From Beaufortia kweichowensis (taxonomy: Eukaryota > Chordata > Actinopteri > Cypriniformes > Gastromyzontidae), in assembly GCA_019155185.1 (NCBI GenBank), contig CM032813.1, positions 1,980,501 through 2,044,500 on the forward strand: DNA of 64,000 nucleotides, read 5' to 3'. Every line of letters begins with the position of its first letter. Position 1 is the first letter of the stretch. Below the pieces are notes generated by a model. That model was given only the letters and a program-made list of their open reading frames with translations, did not search any database and was not told the DNA's origin. The position numbers and the translations under genes were made by a program. Below are positions 63,673 through 64,000 of the stretch, in pieces.

Positions 63673-63811
63673 CTACAGAAACAGAAAAGATCCGCTGTTT
63701 TCCAGGGCTCTTTAAAACATAGATGCCTTTGTTCATCACACCTAGGCTTCAAACTTTGGCAAATTTAGTACACGACTTTAAATCAAATAATTTTTATCAA
63801 ACTACTGACTG

Positions 63812-63877
63812 CAGCTGTGACGCGTCAGAGGAGAAATTACCCTCCAAGTGAGTCTGGGTTCTCTCAAGGTTTTTTCT

Positions 63878-63919
<42 letters not shown>

Positions 63920-64000
63920 TCATTAATGGAGTTTGGGTTCCTTGCCACCGTCGCCGTGTTGGAGTGCTCACTAGGAGACTTAAATTAGCTTTTATATTTC
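63812..64000 (+). mobile_element. Dispersed fish repeat, left part, running off the window
   Basis: GGTTCTCTCAAGGTTTTTTC, TCCATATA, TTGGGTTCCTTGCCACCGTC and GCTCACTAGGAGACTTAAA are phrases of the same repeat family as 63060-63146. A (TA)n tract at 63879-63916 has expanded inside it. It is probably upstream-intron sequence of tdo2. Confidence 0.6.

Noticed and set aside
63402..63752. Reading the 116-codon open frame as the start of tdo2
   Set aside because: The conserved protein begins only at EYLSVASG; the preceding residues are intron sequence before the acceptor at 63673-63674.

Overview
The window looks like vertebrate nuclear DNA, most probably from a ray-finned (cyprinid-like) fish. It is AT-rich, its genes are split into many short exons with GT-AG introns, and it carries long (AG)n, (CA)n and (TA)n tracts plus small inverted-repeat elements typical of carp and minnow genomes. 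The host call rests on repeat style and protein similarity recalled from memory; no search was run.

Four protein-coding genes were found, all on the minus strand. Read in the direction of transcription (high to low coordinate) they are: tdo2 (tryptophan 2,3-dioxygenase, last seven coding exons, 63672-61239, 5' part beyond the window); col6a1 (collagen VI alpha-1, complete, 55017-30849, 35 exons); col6a2 (collagen VI alpha-2, complete, coding 20141-11548, with a likely non-coding first exon ending at 22350); and phka2 (phosphorylase kinase alpha, liver type, 9410 to the left edge, 29 exons, last exons beyond the window).

col6a1 and col6a2 form the head-to-tail pair also known in mammals. Both encode signal peptide, one N-terminal VWA domain, a triple helix of about 335 residues and two C-terminal VWA domains. 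Their products combine with an alpha-3-type chain (not in this window) into beaded microfibrils of the extracellular matrix. col6a2 also carries a second, alternative terminal exon (13903-13608) that replaces the C2 domain and matches the human 2C2a-type tail.

phka2 and tdo2 are metabolic genes with no known functional link to collagen VI; in mammals they lie on other chromosomes, so the neighbourhood reflects rearrangement. phka2 is the odd gene: one exon carries a one-base insertion that breaks the frame near residue 120, and two of its introns appear to use GC donors.

The rest is introns, three intergenic stretches (9.4-11.5 kb, 22.6-30.8 kb, 55.0-61.2 kb), microsatellites and fragments of small transposons. 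No previously undescribed gene system was found. The observations most worth checking are the phka2 frameshift, the conserved alternative col6a2 terminus, a 9-nt micro-exon in col6a1 and an unnamed dispersed repeat shared by phka2 and col6a2 introns.
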